This document shows positions 1 to 13,400 of a stretch of 64,000 nucleotides of DNA, one piece after another (the stretch's first letter is position 1; each line of letters opens with the position of its first letter). Source of the stretch: Dirofilaria immitis (taxonomy: Eukaryota; Nematoda; Chromadorea; Rhabditida; Onchocercidae); the NCBI GenBank assembly GCA_024305405.1, contig JAKNDB010000105.1:3223501-3287500 (forward strand), in the 5' to 3' direction. The notes beneath the pieces are model-generated. The model ran no database searches. It was not told where the DNA came from and saw only the letters and a program-made list of their open reading frames with translations. The position numbers and the translations under genes are program-made.

Positions 1-1717
1 GCACATGCTGGAGTTGCAGAACTATATACCAGGATCAAGGAAAATGGGTGAAACTTTTATTGTTAATTATAATGCTGAAAGTCTCTTTGAAAAATTGGAA
101 ATATATAAGCATTTTCAAGAACTTACCATTGGCATCTCATAGTACCGAATTACCGCAGATTTTCAGTTATCAGTTGGTTTATTTATCTTCTCGAGCAATA
201 GGACAAAGTTATTCCACAAAGAAATACTTACAAAGTATTGCTCAGAACGCAAAATTTTTACCTGATGGACCACTGCTGTTATCGCCTACGTCAGTGCTTA
301 TCGCTTTCAGACGGTACTACATTTAATTTGTTTGTAATGTTTAATTTCGGCGGAATGGTCATATCGATTTTTGTTTTGCATATTTGTGAATGACAAGATT
401 TTTTATATTATATGATATGAAGCACAAAGTAGAAGATCCTGATCTTATGATAATATTCACTAGTAGTTATGATAATATTCACTAATATTCACTAGTAGGA
501 ATTTTCTAGTATTCAGATATTCGCTTTCTTAGTTTTATTTTTCATGATGTTTTTTCAGAGAAATTATAGATCGCAAACCAGAAGAATTTAAAATAGCTGC
601 CTTGACAGATTTAAAGGAATGTTTTCCAGTGAAATGTCCGTTCTACGCTGGTTTTGGAAATCGCGAAACAGTAAGTTCTGAATATTGTTCGATTTGATGA
701 GAAAAATCAAAATTGACGATACAAAATTATCAGTGAACATATATATGTAAGCGAACTTTATATATGATTGTAGATTGGCTGATTTTTTGTTTATATGAAT
801 TGTCTTAATCCTGTTTGATTTTTTCTCTCCATTTGGTTCTTGAGGTGTGATTCCAGACTTTATCGAATACCAGTTTCATTAAATAGTATTGACTGCTTCC
901 TTATTTCTCTCATGTTCGAGTGTTAATCAAAGTAGCTATACCATTCGTTGGTATCAATATAACTGTTTATTCCGTTTGCACCGTTTTCCTTTTTTTTGTC
1001 TTTTCCTACCATCGTTACCATAATTTACTTTTGCTATCACTGTTTAAGTTTTGTAAATAATGACTTGATTACACCCCCAGATTATTATTTTACAAGATAA
1101 TGCAATAATGTGAATTGTAATACAGTGCGGCATTTTATCGTTTATGCTGTGTATTGAAAAGATTTGGTTTCAGCTATGCTTGCACAACTTAGCTTTTTGA
1201 CATTGTTTTATATTTGATTCTATGAAAAATATTTGTAGTTATTCTTAAGTCTTTTCCAGGATGTGGTAAGTTATCGAGCGGTAGATATACCTCCGGATAG
1301 AATACTCATTATTGACAAGCAGGGTCGCGTTAGGCGTGCTGATTCTATTGGTTTCGAAACATCATTTATGTCATTGGCAGTGGATACAGTTGATTACATG
1401 TTTCCTCCACTTATCCATCAGCGAAAGGAGCATCAAATATCGAACGAGTCAAAGAAAAATTCCTTTCTTTAGCACCTTCATTTTATAAAGCACACAACTA
1501 CAGGTATACTTTTTTCCATGCATTTCACAACTTTCAAAAATTTCCTCAAAACTTCAAATATCTTGAGTCCCCGTGTATTTATCATTATCTTATTTTTCAT
1601 AGTGATTTTACCCATTGGCAGTCAAAAGCGGGATATGCTGTTCGTTTGGATGACAATACACTAGAAATTTACGAGACGAAGAGGAAAAATTTTCATGGAA
1701 AACAGAAGAAGAAATAA
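1..1717 (+). CDS. lpin-1: Lipin (phosphatidate phosphatase), C-terminal five exons, 5' partial
   Basis: Lipins dephosphorylate phosphatidic acid to diacylglycerol at the ER/nuclear envelope. Only the end of the LNS2/HAD-like catalytic domain lies here; the DxDxT motif would be upstream of the window. Exons read 1-47, 167-313, 559-670, 1260-1503 and 1603-1717, all with GT-AG borders and matching phases. Recognisable lipin blocks are YLSSRAIGQ, LPDGPLLLSPTSVLIAFRR, the IIDRKPEEFKIAAL block, FYAGFGNRETDVVSYRAV and the Tyr/Phe/Trp end block SDFTHWQS. The tail is basic (KRKNFHGKQKKK, stop at 1715). Exon 1260-1503 changes frame at about 1421-1426: VDYMFPPLIH is in one frame and ASNIERVKEKFLSL in the next. 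One extra A in the run at 1424-1426 rejoins them. The frame break is seen; calling it a sequence error is inference. Confidence 0.9.
433..500. repeat. Short imperfect direct repeat in lipin intron
   Basis: The word tatgataatattcactagta appears twice in a row at about 440-485, followed by a third partial copy (aatattcactagtagg). It lies inside the third lipin intron. No function is evident. Confidence 0.6.
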
Positions 1718-4454
1718 GCTTCTGTGGAACTAATTATTTTATTATTTGGTACTATATATCAATTATTTTTGACAAATGAAAATGCTTAAAAGCATTATTT
1801 TCTGTAAAATATGTATTTTTATTGTTTTAAACAATTTACCTTTGTACAGACTAGTACCAAATATATCAGAAAATACATTCGAAACTTGTCGTTTTAGCTT
1901 TCGAAAAATTTTAGCATCTTTGAAAAAATTTCTAATCCAAATATTTTTCGTTGAAAATTTACTCTACTGTGTGTAAATCATATTAGGCTTTTGAGTTTCA
2001 AACAGTGATTTGATTCATTTTCTGCAGTACGACCGATTTTAACGAGCACTTAAAATTCGCTTGAATGATTTTTTTATTTTATGTTTCTACTGCTTTTTCC
2101 TTAAACTCGCGCATAAATCAATTCACTTCTATAATCACTGTTTGCATACGGTCTTGGTGAATAATCTAGCATATTCAACAGCTTTGTTTCAGTAATGTCG
2201 CAGTTATTGATTTTATTGACAATCTTTAAATTAGTTGCCTTCACAAATTATCCGTAGCTGTCTACCTAACAACTAAAACTTTTATATTTAGTAATGATTG
2301 GTGGAACTTTTATAGTTTTTTATTCTTGAAATTTTCTACAGGCGCTAAATCTGATTTGCTTGTTAATCACTTTTGAAACACATAGTATTGTTGCTGCCAT
2401 TTCGTGTATATCATTTTTATATCTTTTTAAAGGTTTATCCAAGTAAACTTTCAGTAATTTTCCAAGTTTTCGGTGTTTCTTCCAATCATTTTATCATGAC
2501 TGCAATTTGAAATTACAGGTCTTGGCTCATTGATTTCACCATATTGCACTTGTAATTATTTTGCATGGTTGTTCTGTTATTTAATATTTATATTCGTAAT
2601 TAATTACAAGATAATGTTTAGTAGTGATAGAATTCTATTTGTTTATCCTATGATAAATATCGAAATTTAGTTAGGCAAATCGAGGACTGTATCTACATGG
2701 ATTTGTAGAGCGCATATCACCTATTTCACTTTTTTTTGATAATAACTAGGAAATGGGGAGAAAGCTGATGAGTTTGAACTTTATAACAAGAAAAATGGTA
2801 ATGTCGACCATAAAAGATGTAAAATGACGTAATTAAAACAGACTTTTTCTAAATTTTTGAGGCAGCGCGCTGTTACATTCTAGTTTTCCGAATAGGCTTC
2901 ACTAGGAGATTGGGATCAAATAAATTAGGAGTTTAAGAGTGGTTATTATTTCTCTTCATTTTCCCCAACAAATTTGAAGCAAATTTTAATTTGTGATAGT
3001 AAACTGAGCACAATACGGGAAGGAAATAGTGTTCAAGCTAATAAATTTGTTTATTGACGAGATATAAAAATACCCGCTTTACAGTCTGAAATGTACTGTA
3101 TGTAACACTAATTAATATCAAAAACAAGATAGCAATACATATGGAATGAAAACAAAAGGATAAGACAATGAGCTTTGCTCAGCTTTTAAAATCAGTTTTT
3201 TCAGAATCAGGTTGTCGTTGGAGTGATGATGTACATTGTTAACGTTGAACTCAACAAAATTATCTTCATGAGGTTAAATTCTTAGAAAAGAACTTGATAG
3301 TCATTTTTCCAAAGTGATTTGAGAGAAAAACATCAGCGCAGCTACTCAATATATTTGTAGTAGTTCATGTAAACTGAATAAGAATATGATTATTTGAGTT
3401 TATAGATTATTCGAATTTCTGTAACAGAATCTAAGACGGATATAAAAAAGACCGTCCACCCGACTCTAAGATAAAAATAGTATGAGGTATAAGTTTCCTG
3501 ATAACTTTGTTCTGATGTGGTAACTAAATATAAACTTAAATTAATGACTATTTCAGACGAAATATTCCCTTTTTATAGGAAATAGAAGAGTTACCGTAAC
3601 CAAGTTCGTTTCTAATCAATATATCTGCATAATGGCAACAACAAAACAAATAATAAATGCTATAATAATACCAAGCAACTATAGATAACTATCATTGTTG
3701 ACAAATTTAATGTCATATGCACTTTAAATGCATAGTCTTCAAGATAACAGTGTTTCAGAACCCAATCGTATGATGGTGGTTCCACTTCGGAATATCTGGG
3801 TGGTAAATCGATTACATATACTGTTGTATTGTTTCGTGCCTCTACAAATTCATATCATATACGTTTTCTCACAACTAGTTTAAGATCTAGCGTTGAAATT
3901 TTCAAGCTTTCCAATCAATAACTTAATACAATTTATAGATCTGGAAAGTTTAGTAGATGAAGAGATTATATACAAATAGTTTTATAAAGAAATGGTAAAA
4001 TTGGCGAAAAATGTGAAATTGATGTTGTTCTGAATGCTATTTATCAGTTAGTTGTTAAGTACTGCGATCAATGATTACATTCTTCTAATTGTCTGATATG
4101 GTTCTGTTATCAGTCAATAATATATTAAAGTATAAAACGAAGGCTGAATATTTCTAGTAATTTTGAAATGCAAAATGATGCAATGTGAAATTTGATAAAT
4201 TAGCTTTGAAACAGAAATTTCGGTATAAATGCAAATAAAAATTTCAGCTAAATGCAGTTCAGCAATTATTCATAATTTTCATGTTTTATTGGATTGTAAT
4301 TGGAAAATTTCTATGGTTTGCATGTCAATAGTTCCATTTTGTGCCACCATATTTTACTAATTAAACTAAAAGTTGATAATAAGAACATTTTGAATCTATC
4401 ATTTTCAAGCAAAGAATTTATATAAACAATGATTTCTTTCTCTCCATTCAAATG
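1718..4454. other. Noncoding intergenic DNA after lipin
   Basis: A+T-rich sequence downstream of the lipin stop. Stop codons are dense in all six frames and I see no exon-like segment with paired splice sites. It probably starts with the lipin 3' UTR; no clear AATAAA is visible in the first 100 bases after the stop. Confidence 0.5.
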
Positions 4455-4506
4455 TTACCTATATTTAAAACATCGACTTCTTACCTATATTTAAAACATC
4501 GACTTC
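4455..4506. repeat. 26-bp tandem duplication
   Basis: The unit ttacctatatttaaaacatc plus gacttc occurs twice, head to tail, without mismatch (4455-4480 and 4481-4506). It looks like a recent slippage or duplication event. Confidence 0.85.
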
Positions 4507-4666
4507 AATTCGAAATGAAAAATTCGACTGTTTAAATTTTATTGCAATTTGATTTAGAATTAACGTTATGTTCGCTTCTTAAGTTCTCTTTTAGTATACA
4601 TTGGTATCATTTATCATTGAATGCTAATTCCATTTTTATCTATTCTTGTTTAGGTATTGTTTTTAT

Positions 4667-4973
4667 GATACATCTTAATGCACAACTGTTTTCTAAGCAA
4701 ACAATAACTTAATTTTTTTGATTCATTAAATTGATTATACAAATTGATACATTGATATCAGTCGATGTTCGTATATTTCAATAAGTACAATGATATAAAA
4801 AGTTACCAAGGCGAGCTTTGGAGACATTGATTGTAAAGAATAATACAAAAGAACCGACGATGAAACCCATGAATGCGAATAATATATAGAGATCAGAATA
4901 CATCCTGGATACACCTAAAGATACATCTTAATGCACAACTGTTTTCTAAGCAAACAATAACTTAATTTTTTTG
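4667..4973. repeat. 54-bp perfect direct repeat, copies 253 bp apart
   Basis: Copy 1 is 4667-4720 and copy 2 is 4920-4973. Both begin gatacatcttaatgcacaac and end aacttaatttttttg. Between them lies about 200 bp of unremarkable A+T-rich DNA. It could be a tandem duplication with diverged spacers or the ends of a small element; there is no coding potential between the copies. Confidence 0.85.
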
Positions 4974-5634
4974 TTTAAAAAATGGAAAATTCTAGGATTT
5001 GAAGGGCAGCTAGAACTTTAAACGTATCCCAAGAATCTGGCACTGTAGAATTTTTCCATAATTGAGCGGATACATGATAATTCACGGCGAATAAAATTAC
5101 TATTTCCTGCCTGAAAGATTACTGATGGAGAAATACTACGATAATTCAAAACTTGTGATAGAAATTCTCACCAAATTTCTAAAAGTAAAGCTGATTTTGC
5201 ATAATGAAAAATGAAACAGCTAAAAACTTACGATCACTTTCAACACTCGGAATAATAGTAGAGTTAGTCGGGAGATACATAATATTGCTGCAGATAATGT
5301 ATGTTGTTGATGTTATTTACACAAATAAAAGTGTAAAGTGTAGCTGACAATAACAATAGCAATAATGATGATAATGATATATGTGTAGAGGAATAACTAC
5401 CAAGTAGTTGAACACCTTTGCTCCACTCTGTGCTCTTCAAATAAGCAAATTTAATATTTTATTCTTATTAGAAATAATGGAAAAATAATATTCGAGCAGT
5501 TATATAAATTTTAATAAACAGTAGCAGTAAAAGTTAAATGACCAGAAATCAGATGAGCATTTTAACATTTTCAATAAATTGATTTGAATTTGATACTGAT
5601 AATAGTTTAACTTTTTATACATCACTTTTGAAGA

Positions 5635-6247
5635 ATGCTATTTAAAATATACTTATCACTGTGGATTTTTGTATTAACAGGTAAGAATAATTACAACATG
5701 GAAAAATTAAACAAGATATAAGATGTACTAAAATTTTAACTGAAATTTTAAATATATATCCGATAATAATAAAGATAGATTATAATTTCTCAATTGAAAG
5801 TTTAGAAAGTTGCTTGTCTTCAAATGTATTATTCATATTAATGAATATATTGAAGTGCGATGTAGTGAATAGGTGAATGCATAGGTGAAATCACATTTAC
5901 AATACTAAACAATGGGTTATAAGTCAATCTATTCCATTGAAATTACTAACATACCGTCTTTGGAGCTAAAGAGTTGAGAATGAAAAAAAAAAAATAAACA
6001 TAAAATGAGAATATATTTAACATACGGAAGGTCAAAATATATTAAAACAGTTTGATTTAATAAATGAAGCAAATAACCATAGAATGAATGAATTATAAAT
6101 TAAAGCATCTGAAATTTAACATGTTAGCTATATATATTATTGATCAATAACTACATTAAAATAGCTTTTCTTATAGCCTTTTATCATCGACGTTTCTCTC
6201 AATATATGATGAATGAAACTACAGAAGAGAAATTTAGCCAAGCTTAG
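5635..6247 (+). CDS. Candidate small secreted peptide (weak model)
   Basis: An ATG at 5635 opens a short hydrophobic, signal-peptide-like exon (MLFKIYLSLWIFVLT) that stops at a consensus donor, ACAG/GTAAG at 5680/5681, in phase 1. A downstream acceptor (TTATAG, 6176) in matching phase gives a short tail, AFYHRRFSQYMMNETTEEK and so on, ending at 6247, about 38 residues in all. A different acceptor near 6408 would instead attach a Cys-rich peptide ending about 6504. Neither product is recognised. The signal-like exon and donor are seen; the downstream join is a guess. Confidence 0.2.
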
Positions 6248-6366
6248 AATTAGGATTTTTTTCAGATTTTCTTAAAGAAGGAAGGATAAATGAATAAAAA
6301 TGTAAGACAGTGCTAAAAAAATTTGATAAAAGCAGTCGGATGTTTTGTTGAAGGCTTGAAAGTGAA

Positions 6367-6567
6367 TTACACCTTTAACCTATTTAAATATGGAGGAGAG
6401 CAGCAATCAAGTTTTGCAAAACCATCTGCGGTCGGTCGTTCATGTTTTGCCGATATTCTTTGCCACTCCTCTATGTACACACAAACAATCCCTGCTGCAA
6501 CGCACGTGAATAGCGGCACATGTAAACACATGTACTTTTTGCATAATTCATGTTGAAGAGATAGCAT
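6367..6567. other. G+C-elevated island open on both strands
   Basis: This stretch is richer in G+C than its surroundings and stays open for about 65-75 codons on both strands. The plus-strand frame is cysteine-containing (GRSCFADILCHSS, SGTCKHMYF); the minus-strand frame contains EEWQRISAKHERPTADG. It also holds the palindromic words cacgtg and acatgt. I cannot decide whether either strand is an exon or whether this is a regulatory island. No family was recognised. Confidence 0.25.
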
Positions 6568-6617
6568 GGTACCATTTCAGGATTTCCGGATTATTGGACA
6601 GGATACTACACAGTAAA

Positions 6618-6792
6618 TATCATAATAAATGCCAGCTTTTTTGATTATTTGGAAATATTACAGAAAAATCGATCATTGATCTATAACTATTCATAAAGAC
6701 TTTTATGAAGTTTAAGGATGGTCTCTACAAACAGTTATAGATCAATATTTTCTGTTATATTTCCATATAATCAAAAATTGCGGTATTATAAC
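6618..6792. repeat. Large imperfect inverted repeat (MITE- or pre-miRNA-like hairpin)
   Basis: The arm at 6641-6688 pairs with 6733-6774. Over about 41 positions there are two mismatches, plus a 6-nt bulge around atcgatc. Weaker pairing extends outward to about 6618 and 6792. The 44-nt loop contains its own 8-bp stem (ttcataaa/tttatgaa). The total foldback is about 175 bp in noncoding DNA. The geometry fits a miniature inverted-repeat transposon or a long hairpin RNA. I see no target-site duplication that settles it. Confidence 0.7.
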
Positions 6793-9700
6793 AATTGAAT
6801 CAGTTTCGTTCTCTAAAATCAAAAGCAAGCTTACGTTCAAATTAATTTTGAGTCCAGGCATAAAATGGAAGTTAATTAAGATTGCAAATGATCTCGGATG
6901 TGGTTGTTTTAAATATTTCAAATCATCTTTTATCATTCATTCATAATTCATGTCGCAATTTTACTTAAAGATCGCATTATCTATGGCAGCCAAGTGTGAA
7001 ATTTTATTTATAATTTGATATGTGTTGAGAATATATTTCAATTTTAAATATTACTAAGTTTAACTCTCTCATTATTACAATTACGATCATTAACAAAATT
7101 GCTTTTACGATTCAATGCACGTGAATACATCATGCATTAACATAAAACTCATGATAGAATGGTTCGGTATACAAAATCCGTATTCGTATTCCATGATATT
7201 CTCTCGAAGTCATTTTCCCAAATACCCTATCTTTTTCAAAAAATTTCTTAGAAAATGAAAAATAATTCAGCGGATACCTAAAACAAAAAAAAAAAAAGAA
7301 AAAACGCTTTCTGACTTATTATTGATCGGGATGATTTAATGTTTTAGTAAATGAAAGGTTTGACGAAGACATTTCAAATCCTTTACTGAATAGAACACAG
7401 TATACTAATATGCGTAATTTGCACAACTTATAGGTGCCAAATTGCATTGTCTTGTTTCATTGAAAAATATATTTCAATGGATATGGAATCTTTCTTCTCT
7501 TAGCTTAAAGACATCAGGCATCGTTGAATCTTTGACCAATTTTTTTTTAGTACATTCGAACTGATATATTTTGACTCGAGCAGCGAACTGATATATTTTG
7601 ACTCGAGCAGCTTTTTTCGAAGTAGAAATGCATCCAATAATTTAAAGGATGAAATTTAAAAGTTCTATTACCATATCCATCACATTTGCTCGCCTTTTCT
7701 AATTAATTAAATTCATTACTTTCTAATTGTCATTTAACATTCAATTTCATATGCTTGTAACGATGAATGATAGGTAATGTATAATAAAGTTGACATTATA
7801 AGACTTAATGCGTTTGAATTGCTGAAAGAAATTTGGAGCAATTTATCACCAAAGTTAAGTAGCCCACAGTACTTCTTCATTTTCTGCATAGAAGAAATTA
7901 CAATGCCATTAGTTATACAAATAGTAATACTATTATTCTTTTAACACTGATCTTACCTATCATGCAGTTTATATATGAATCTATCAAAGAATATGCATGT
8001 TACTTATAATAAACTATATAAAAATATATTTAATTCTTTGACTGACTTCATAAACAAGAAATTCTTCTATGGCAATAAAATAAATAAAATTTCATACTCA
8101 AAATCAAAAACATTCTATTTTTATAGCTTCGATTTCATAACAAAGTATTCTGAATAATTTAATGGAATTCAAAAGAATAATTGAAGAAATAATCTGCAAT
8201 TCTATCTGCAATCCGCAAGCATAATTCTTTCCATATTTCATTGGAAAGATGGCTTCCAATGATGAAGCAACTCGACATTAGCACAACATTGCATATAGTG
8301 AACATCGGGTAGCAGAAGTCATCGGGTTAATTATAAGCGAAGATATCAGTGAAAAAAATTCTCTGATTGATGGTTGCAGCGTGTATTGATTTCAATGAGA
8401 TTCTCACTTCACAAACGAAATCAAAAAATCAGTTGAATTTGTCTATTCAAGACACGCCTTTTTGAAGTCTAAAAAGAAGACAGTGTTTCCAAGTTTTTCA
8501 CTATCAGCATTTTATTCATATCATATCATCCTAACTTCTGACAAAGGATAAATTGCGCAAATGAGAAACAATATATGCAATATTTGTAAGCTTCATTTCC
8601 CATTCATTTAGTACTGCAGTTAAAAAATTTGGACATTCAAAAATGATGAAGAATTTTTCACGGATTTGCGACTTTACTTTTTCTCGAAAAAACATTGATT
8701 ACTGATAACTGAATCAATAACTGTCACTGCAAAAACCGGGTTAGCTAGCGTCCTTTGAATACTTAAAATTTATTCATATTTTCGAGAATTTATCGATACT
8801 GCAATGAATGTCACACAATTTTCATGCAAAAGACGTACAACTACCCACGTACCGCTAAAGGACAATTTTAATTTTCCAGATTTCTTATAAAAGCAAAAAT
8901 AGTATGTTTTTGTATTAGACCCATCGATTGTCATCATGATACGTTATCCATAAAATATATATGAAGTAAACGTCTCATACTTATATCATGCGAATCAATA
9001 AAAACACTAAAAGGAGATTTAGTATTGGTGCAGATTGCTATTCGTGATATTGGCTGACAATCAATAAAAACGGAAAAGCATATATAAAGTGCAATAGTGC
9101 GGTCTCTTTTCAGACTTCATATTTCTAGTTTCAAAAAACTTCGTAATACTTCAATGAAAAAGTACTTCATGCATGTATTGTTGCAAATTTCATAATCTGC
9201 TCTTAATTCCTTTCACCGCTTCTCAGTAAAACTATTTATGACGGCAAAAGTTCTAGTAAAGATTCGTATCAATAAATTCTTAAAAAGTCTGGACAACAAC
9301 GTACTCTCAAGTTCAAGAATCATTTTTGAAGAGCTACAGTCTTCGAGAAATTGAATCTCATTTATCACACCTTCAAAATTTACACAAATTTTGGAAACTC
9401 CATTAAAATTGGATGTTTATTTACTATTTTTGGAAATAATAACATTTTACAAAAGTATATAAAAATGATTCGGTAGAGAATGTGCATTAACAAAGTGTAA
9501 ATAAAGAAAGAGTGAAGCGTTATTTTTCATACAATAATGAAATGATTGAAATAAAAACATTAGATACAGGCAGAGTAGTATTATAAAATTCGATGTCACA
9601 CATATACGAAAAAACGGAGAAGAAAGTATCACAGATTCAGTTTTGAACGTAAGAAAACAGCAGCTGCTATAACAATATGACACAATTAGCAAAAAAATTA

Positions 9701-10427
9701 AATTCATTATATAAAATTTTGCATAGCATAAGAAAATAAGATCGAAACTTTGAGTAAATTCGAGTAACTTCGAAATTTCACCTCTTAATTTCGTGAAATT
9801 TCTATTCTTAACTTTCATCTTTTGCGATGAAAAGAAACTTTAAAACCCAAATTATCATTAGCAAATGTCAAACGACCCATCAAACCATGCCAAATAATTC
9901 AAATAATTAATAAATAATGAATACAATGGTAAGCTCGACAGCAGAAATGGAAAAAGTATGGCAGAGCCTTATATTGTAAATAGATAAGATTATAAAATTT
10001 TAGGAACCCATTAATCACATACTAATTAACAAAGAAAACACCCGTCATAAAATATAAAGAATCAATAGCAATAAAGATACTACCATGCAAAAGTTAAACA
10101 TTACAACTGCACAATACAGACTTATTACAATAAAAGTCGTTATAATAACACAAAGTTTGGTTTTCAAATTTGGAAATTTTTTTCACGGATTTAAACTCAT
10201 TAGTAGAACAAATATTCTGCTCTTCAAGACAAATTAAAGGTTGTTCTTCAAGGTGTCCATCTCCGTTAAGTATATTATCATTATCACCAAGTTATTTTAA
10301 GAAAAAAGACACCGTAGGTTAATTATATAAGCGGAAGGAAGTTCATAATTGGTAATAAGGCATCAAAGACACTAAATCAAAGACATAAAATATATTATCC
10401 TAGAAGAAAAATTCCAAGCTTTTAAAC
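6793..10427. other. Noncoding intergenic DNA before the sos-1 3' end
   Basis: A+T-rich sequence between convergent lipin and sos-1. Apart from the tandem duplication at 7557-7610 I see no structured element. Open frames such as 7975-8157 (+) and 9447-9818 (-) are low-complexity Asn/Lys or Phe/Leu runs with no recognisable motif and are treated as chance. The part nearest 10427 should include the sos-1 3' UTR. Confidence 0.5.
7557..7610. repeat. 27-bp tandem duplication
   Basis: cgaactgatatattttgact followed by cgagcag is present twice head to tail with no mismatch (7557-7583 and 7584-7610), in noncoding DNA. Confidence 0.85.
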
Positions 10428-13400
10428 CTACAGTGGTTGATTATGTTGCTGCTTCCGTTTGTAGGTTTTTGGCGGTAATGGAGGAGGTGATTCAGAGTCA
10501 TTTTTTACTTTCTCACCAGATAATTCTTGTGGTTTTCTGCTATAACATCTGAAATAATAAAACAATATTGTTCACCTGCAAATATTGCCCATCATATTAC
10601 TATACTTTGTTAAAATATATTAAAGAATAAGAATCGCTAACAACTTTGGTGGTCTTGGAGGTGGCTCTACTGGATAAGTTCGTCGCGGATACAACTTTGG
10701 CGTTATGATTACATTATCTTGAGAGGATGATGAGGATAATGATATGGTAGCGCTTACATCAGATACTGTTGGCCGTGCTTCCTAAAAATATGAATTACTA
10801 TGGCCACAATAAATACTGTTGGCGAAGCTATAAATATCCATTTTCATGAATTTGAAATTTGGTTTTAGAAAGTTCAATTCTAACTTATTCCAAACTATGC
10901 GCATAGCATAATCAGAAAGCGGGATGGTAGCTGCTCCACTTTTTCCTTGGCGGTACTGCTGGAGTAGTCATGCTTGCCGTTTGTGTTACAGGTGGGATAT
11001 TTTCCAAAGGTACTACTGTTCGAGAGCATATTACATTCCCTCCATAAGGCGGAAAAACGAATGAATCTGAAGCCTTGGAACATCATAGCAAGCAATTAAA
11101 ATAAATGAAATTTTTGAAAATTTCCAACATTTTGAGAGTGATAAAATTGTATCAAATACATCACATAATCTCTGAATAATATCCTTCAAGTCACTAACAT
11201 GCTATCAAAATCTGTTTGAGCTTTTTGAAATCAACACTGCTCAGTTAAAGTTGCAAATACATTACGATAAAGTGCCGATTGAAAAAGGAAGAATAACTAT
11301 AAACATTATTAATAAACCTGAACTACCACTGCAGAACGGTGCAGAGTGAGGTGGAATAGAACCATTTAAATCTGGGGTTGCACGGGTCAAAACTTTTAGA
11401 GGTGGTGGTGGGGCCAGTTGTTCCTGGACAGATAATTTTCGTGGATAGAGAGGAGGTGGTGATGAAGCAGTAAAATGCCCATTTTGCGATGAATGAGGAC
11501 TTGGTGGTGTTGAGGATGCTTTATCATTTCGATGCCTAGTTTTTGGCATTATTGGCGGGATTCGTGATTCTGTTGGCGAAACAACTGTTGATTGATTACC
11601 ACGCTTTGCATCACCAAGATACCGTGGTTGCTGACCTAGAGACAAAATATTTAAAATTAGAGATCTTAACTTCAATCAATCCAAAAACTGTGATCAGTCT
11701 ATTTCTAAAACGGCTGTAAATTAATCATCTTGTTCTGCTATACAATATGCAGATAGGAATCTGAATTAACCTGGGGTGATTTCAACCATTCCAAGATAAG
11801 AATTTCGGTCCTCAATATTTGTCAAGAAGTTCGGATGTGACCTGAAGAACATATAAATAAAAATATAAATAAAAATAACATAGTAAACGATTGCCGGAGA
11901 TGATTAGTTTCAAAATGATGCATTTTAAATATAATTAAAAGATCATTTTACAACCATCAAGCACGTTTATATCAAAGGAAGAAAAAATAATCAAATTGCT
12001 TTTCAATTCAATGATTTTTTACAACGCTGGCAGCAACAAATGCTTTTTACGTAGATAATTCAACTCAATATTTCATTTTAGAAAAATAATAGAAAATATA
12101 TAATATTTAATCAACACATAAATATAACAAACAATACTGGCATTTCGATTTCAACAATTACTGTTACAGTCCATTTTATAAAACAAAGATGCGAATTAAT
12201 TTAAAGATTTTTTCCAGAAAATGTGGCCATCACAATTCAAACATAAAGTAATATTCTCTAATCATAATATTCTCTAATCAAAGTTTTTTTGAAGAATAAA
12301 CTTTTAGTGCTATGAATTCTGTTTTTATTTCTATCTTTTAGACAATTTAGAATAAAATGAATCAATTTCAAATATTGGTTAATCTCGCACTTGAAGTAAT
12401 TTGAAACTTCAGTACACATTACGATCTCTTTAGGTCAAACATATAACAGATTTCAATCTCAGTTGGTGAATCACTAATGAAAACTTGACTTAAGGTAAAA
12501 GAAGATAAAATTAAACAAACCGAACCAAAACTAAATTGATTTTAAATTAGATTACTGTTATTCTCCCAGCAAAATAAGCAATGACGTATTTTTGAAATAA
12601 TCATTGGATTCTTTTCGAAACGTTAAAAATAAACCTTTCTAAAGAAAATAGCTTCTAAGAAACTGATCGCTTGATGTATTTATTTATTTAGCCAGCTGAT
12701 AATATAGATCTTTCTAGCGAGATTATATTAATAGAATGGTGCATTCTAAAAAGCTATGATATTAAAAACTAACATATCTGATGAGTGAGACACACTGGAA
12801 CTGTAATTGTTAAATGCCGAGAAACTTCGCCCACCAGGGCGATGTCCTGAGTAATGATTAGATGAACCACTGGTTGACGGTGTTGATGAGATTCCCTTGG
12901 GTGGCTTGATGCCTGGTGATTTCAGCACATGAACCGGTCTAGATGATTTCTAAAAATGCGAGATAGTATAGTAAATTAATTTACAATTAATAATAAACAT
13001 CTAACATGAAGATATGCAAAAATGTCACAAAACCTTAGCAAAATTATGTGATATTATCATGAATAGTCATAATACTTATTCCTACCTGGATGTTGATAAA
13101 ATATAATTGCTTTCTATGCGAAGCTATTTCAGATTCTTTCACCTTGAGGAAATGACTGGTTCAGATATGACAAAAACAACTCTCAGAAAATTTAAAGCTC
13201 AATTTTATAAAGATAAATAAATAAGACTGCGCGATTTTTCTTTAGAGAAAATCAGCATTAGAAACCTATTAGAGATAGCTAAATGAAATGAATTACTTCT
13301 GACATCAAATCTTATATTTCCTGCAAATTGACTTAAAACTAAAACAAATTTAAAGATAAATAAAGCATTTTCTTAAATCTTGGTTTGAATGTTCAATGAA

